From an uncultured Clostridia bacterium (GTDB taxonomy: Bacteria > Bacillota > Clostridia > Christensenellales > Borkfalkiaceae): 8,668 nt of DNA. The stretch is from the NCBI GenBank assembly GCA_900557285.1, contig USSJ01000034.1:1-8668 (forward strand), given 5' to 3'. Shown here in pieces: positions 6,346 through 8,668 of the stretch. The notes under the pieces were generated by a model, which saw only the letters and a program-made list of their open reading frames with translations, was not told where the DNA came from and ran no database searches. The stretch's first letter is position 1. Each line of letters starts with the position of its first letter. A program made the position numbers and the translations under genes.

Positions 6346-8175
6346 ATGAGTAAACCGAATTATCATGCCAAAAGAGACGTGCTGATCGTCGCCATCAGCG
6401 ATTTTATTGCCTTGACGCTTTCCATGTTGGTTTCCATGCTGATCGTACACGGGGAGATTATCTGGGATTGGGAGCTTTTGTATTGGTATCTTTGCAATAT
6501 CGGTACGGTGGCCGTCTTTTATATCGTATTTCGATTGTATTCGATGTCTTTGCGTTCGGTCGGCATCATTGATTCGATCAAGGTGGTTTTAGCCGGACTA
6601 TGTATCTTGGGGCTGAATGTCGTCTACATTTTCTTTTTCGACGAGGTCTGCGGTGTCCGTACTTGTATTCTGTATGTGCTGATGCTCACGATTCTCGCTC
6701 TGCTGATCCGGTTTTCTAAAAGAATTTATTTTGCATCCAAATATATTGTCAATAAGGAAGACGAACACAAAGTTCGTGCCATGATCGTCGGCGGCGGAGA
6801 TGCGGGATCGATGCTCATCCGTGAGATCCAGACGAGTGATAAGATCGATTACAATCCTGTCTGCATCGTGGACGACGATCCTGCCAAGATCGGAAAAAGC
6901 ATCGGGGATGTCAAGATCGTCGGTTCAACGGCAGAGATAAAGGATTTTGCGGAACTTTACAATATCGAAGAAATTCTTATTGCGATGCCGTCAGTACCGA
7001 AAAAAGAGATCCAGAAAATTTTTGATATCTGCAAAACGACCAAATGCAAGGTAAAGATCCTGCCCGGGTTATATCAGATCGTGAACGGCGAAGCCAGCGT
7101 TTCGGCGCTCCGTCCGGTACAGATCATCGACCTTTTGGGCAGGGAGCAGATCAAAGTCAACCTGGACGAGATCGTGGGATATATAGAGGGCCGCGTCGTG
7201 CTGGTAACGGGCGGAGGCGGTTCGATCGGCAGTGAACTTTGTCGTCAGATAGCAAGTCACAACCCCAAACAGCTGATCATTCTGGATATTTATGAAAATA
7301 ACGCCTATGAGATTGAACAGGAACTTCGGAGAAAACATCCTGAACTCAATCAGATCGCGTTGATCGCAAGTGTGCGCGATGTCGGAAAAATGGATGACGT
7401 ATTCAAAAAATACCGTCCGGATATCGTATTTAATGCCGCGGCGCACAAGCATGTTCCTCTCATGGAAACAAGCCCGAACGAGGCGATAAAAAACAATGTC
7501 TTTGGTACGTTGAATGTTGCCCGCTGTTCGGATAAGTACGGAGTAAAGACATTTGTGCAGATCTCCACGGACAAAGCCGTCAATCCTACCAACGTTATGG
7601 GGGCGACGAAACGTATCTGTGAAATGATCATTCAGACTCTTGGCCGGCACAGCAAGACGAATTTTGTCGCAGTGCGGTTCGGAAACGTTCTCGGCTCCAA
7701 TGGCTCGGTGATCCCGCTCTTTGAAAAGCAGATCGCCGAAGGCGGACCTGTCACTGTTACGCACAAGGACATCATTCGCTATTTCATGACGATCCCGGAA
7801 GCGGTGTCACTGGTTCTGCAGGCAGGCGCTTATGCCAAAGGCGGTCAGATATTTGTTTTGGATATGGGCGAGCCTGTCCGCATTTATGATCTTGCGTACA
7901 ATCTTATCAAGCTCTCGGGGTTGGAACCGGGTGTGGATATTGAAATCAAATGCACGGGGCTTCGTCCGGGCGAGAAACTCTACGAAGAACGGCTTATGGA
8001 CGAAGAAGGAATGCAGACTACGGCAAACGGGCTGATCAACATCGCAAACCCGATCGATATCGACGAAGGATTTCTTTGGGCGGAATTGGACAAACTCTAT
8101 AAAGCGGCGTATGCGGAGACTGACAATATTCGAGCGACCGTGGCAGAGCTTGTAACGACTTATAAGCCTCAGTAA
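6346..8175 (+). CDS. Membrane-bound UDP-GlcNAc 4,6-dehydratase (CapD/PglF/WbpM type)
   Basis: The protein has 609 residues in the standard three-part layout. About four membrane helices occupy residues 10-125. A CoA-binding-like Rossmann fold starts at AMIVGGGDAGS (145-155). A C-terminal SDR-type dehydratase domain starts at VVLVTGGGGSIGSE (284-297), an NAD(P)-binding glycine motif. NAAAHKHVPLMETSP (363-377) is typical of the family. The active site reads STDK (407-410) and MGATK (418-422): Met replaces the usual Tyr of YxxxK, as in Campylobacter PglF. That points to the retaining 4,6-dehydratase that makes UDP-2-acetamido-2,6-dideoxy-xylo-hexos-4-ulose, rather than the short, C5-epimerising PseB/FlaA1 type. 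The product feeds bacillosamine, QuiNAc or FucNAc synthesis, matching the upstream UDP-GlcNAc supply genes. GGAGA (6336-6340) precedes the ATG, and the gap to glmS is 34 bp. The family is certain; the exact sugar made is inference. Confidence 0.93.
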   Translation: MSKPNYHAKRDVLIVAISDFIALTLSMLVSMLIVHGEIIWDWELLYWYLCNIGTVAVFYIVFRLYSMSLRSVGIIDSIKVVLAGLCILGLNVVYIFFFDEVCGVRTCILYVLMLTILALLIRFSKRIYFASKYIVNKEDEHKVRAMIVGGGDAGSMLIREIQTSDKIDYNPVCIVDDDPAKIGKSIGDVKIVGSTAEIKDFAELYNIEEILIAMPSVPKKEIQKIFDICKTTKCKVKILPGLYQIVNGEASVSALRPVQIIDLLGREQIKVNLDEIVGYIEGRVVLVTGGGGSIGSELCRQIASHNPKQLIILDIYENNAYEIEQELRRKHPELNQIALIASVRDVGKMDDVFKKYRPDIVFNAAAHKHVPLMETSPNEAIKNNVFGTLNVARCSDKYGVKTFVQISTDKAVNPTNVMGATKRICEMIIQTLGRHSKTNFVAVRFGNVLGSNGSVIPLFEKQIAEGGPVTVTHKDIIRYFMTIPEAVSLVLQAGAYAKGGQIFVLDMGEPVRIYDLAYNLIKLSGLEPGVDIEIKCTGLRPGEKLYEERLMDEEGMQTTANGLINIANPIDIDEGFLWAELDKLYKAAYAETDNIRATVAELVTTYKPQ

Positions 8176-8210
8176 CAGGCGGATAAAGCCGAAGCAGCAA
8201 AAAGGAGAAA

Positions 8211-8668
8211 ATGGATAATATGGAAAATGAAGAAAATATCATTACCGCAAGCGACATATTCCGTACCATTCGGAAAAGAATTTGGATCGTTGCAGCCGTA
8301 TCGATCGTATGTTGTATATTATTTTTCTGTTTTGCGCAATTTTGGTACAATAGCAACAATCAGAATTATAAGGCGACTTGCTTTATATCGTTTCCGGGCG
8401 TTTATTCGGGGAGTACGCAGAGCGTTTATCCGGACGGATCGGTTTTCCGCGCGGAAGATATCATTTCTTATTCGAATCTGAGCTATATAAAAGAGCAGGG
8501 CGGTGATTTATTTGCATCCATCGATGTGGAAAAAATGGTGCAGAATGACGAAATTTCTGTTTCTCTGAATTATGCCAATACAACGGTACAGAGTTCAGCA
8601 TTGTCGCAATCTTCCAATCAGACAACCGCTGTGCAGACAGATGCTGAAATGACGATTACTGTTTCCGC
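8211..8668 (+). CDS. Wzz-like chain-length determinant / polysaccharide co-polymerase (5' part, 3' end outside window)
   Basis: The frame is open from ATG 8211 to the window end, giving 152 visible residues. A short acidic N-terminus leads into a Wzz-type start: DIFRTIRKRIWIV (15-27) and a single membrane helix at about 24-44. The extracytoplasmic part contains SVYPDGSVFRAEDIIS (71-86). This layout fits the chain-length determinant family (Wzz/CapA), which controls polysaccharide length and export with Wzy or, in Gram-positives, with a BY-kinase. A Ser/Thr/Gln-rich stretch follows at about 122-143. The second expected membrane helix would lie beyond the window. Start choice is ambiguous: AAAGGAG (8201-8207) is only three bases before ATG 8211 and twelve before the in-frame ATG 8220. 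It lies 35 bp after the dehydratase gene with no terminator between them, so co-transcription is likely. Confidence 0.78.
   Translation, partial: MDNMENEENIITASDIFRTIRKRIWIVAAVSIVCCILFFCFAQFWYNSNNQNYKATCFISFPGVYSGSTQSVYPDGSVFRAEDIISYSNLSYIKEQGGDLFASIDVEKMVQNDEISVSLNYANTTVQSSALSQSSNQTTAVQTDAEMTITVS

Noticed and set aside
8227..8481. 84-codon + strand open frame inside the Wzz-like gene
   Set aside because: It is out of frame with the Wzz-type start at 8211, which has a ribosome binding site and recognisable family residues.
1..8668. CRISPR array, tRNA or rRNA gene, insertion sequence or attachment site
   Set aside because: No regularly spaced repeats, transposase or integrase motifs, terminal inverted repeats or structural RNA signatures were seen on either strand.

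Overview
The window looks like chromosomal DNA of a Gram-positive-type anaerobe, most likely a Clostridia-like member of the Bacillota. The reasons are moderate GC by eye, AAGGAG-type ribosome binding sites, near-consensus sigma-A promoters and the gene families present. This placement is inference; there is no rRNA or other marker gene. Every gene I can support is on the + strand. I see no mobile element, CRISPR array, tRNA or rRNA.

Layout: (a) 1-424 is the 3' part of a DUF1003 membrane protein, closed by a hairpin terminator at about 424-458. (b) 459-721 is a non-coding stretch with two tandem sigma-A promoters (482-510 and 568-596). They give a leader of about 120-205 nt, with potential RNA hairpins, in front of (c) an O-antigen ligase/Wzy-family membrane protein at 722-2203. 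(d) 2204-2402 holds a further strong promoter (2290-2318). (e) From 2403 to the end lies a tightly packed set of five genes: a stand-alone GlmU-like acyltransferase, glmM, glmS, a membrane-bound UDP-GlcNAc 4,6-dehydratase of the CapD/PglF type, and the start of a Wzz-like chain-length/co-polymerase protein cut by the window end. Gaps are 9-35 nt and I see no terminator between them.

Together (e) reads as a sugar-nucleotide supply and surface-polysaccharide locus. GlmS makes glucosamine-6-phosphate and GlmM converts it to glucosamine-1-phosphate. The GlmU-like protein could N-acetylate that. The dehydratase takes finished UDP-GlcNAc toward 4-keto-6-deoxy (bacillosamine/QuiNAc/FucNAc-type) sugars. 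The Wzz-like protein and the Wzy/ligase-type protein belong to assembly or length control of the polymer. The uridylyltransferase half of GlmU is not in the window, so the UDP-GlcNAc route shown here is incomplete.

I found no convincing undescribed system. The most worthwhile leads are the amputated GlmU embedded with glmM/glmS in a polysaccharide operon, and the two-promoter structured leader before the ligase/polymerase gene.
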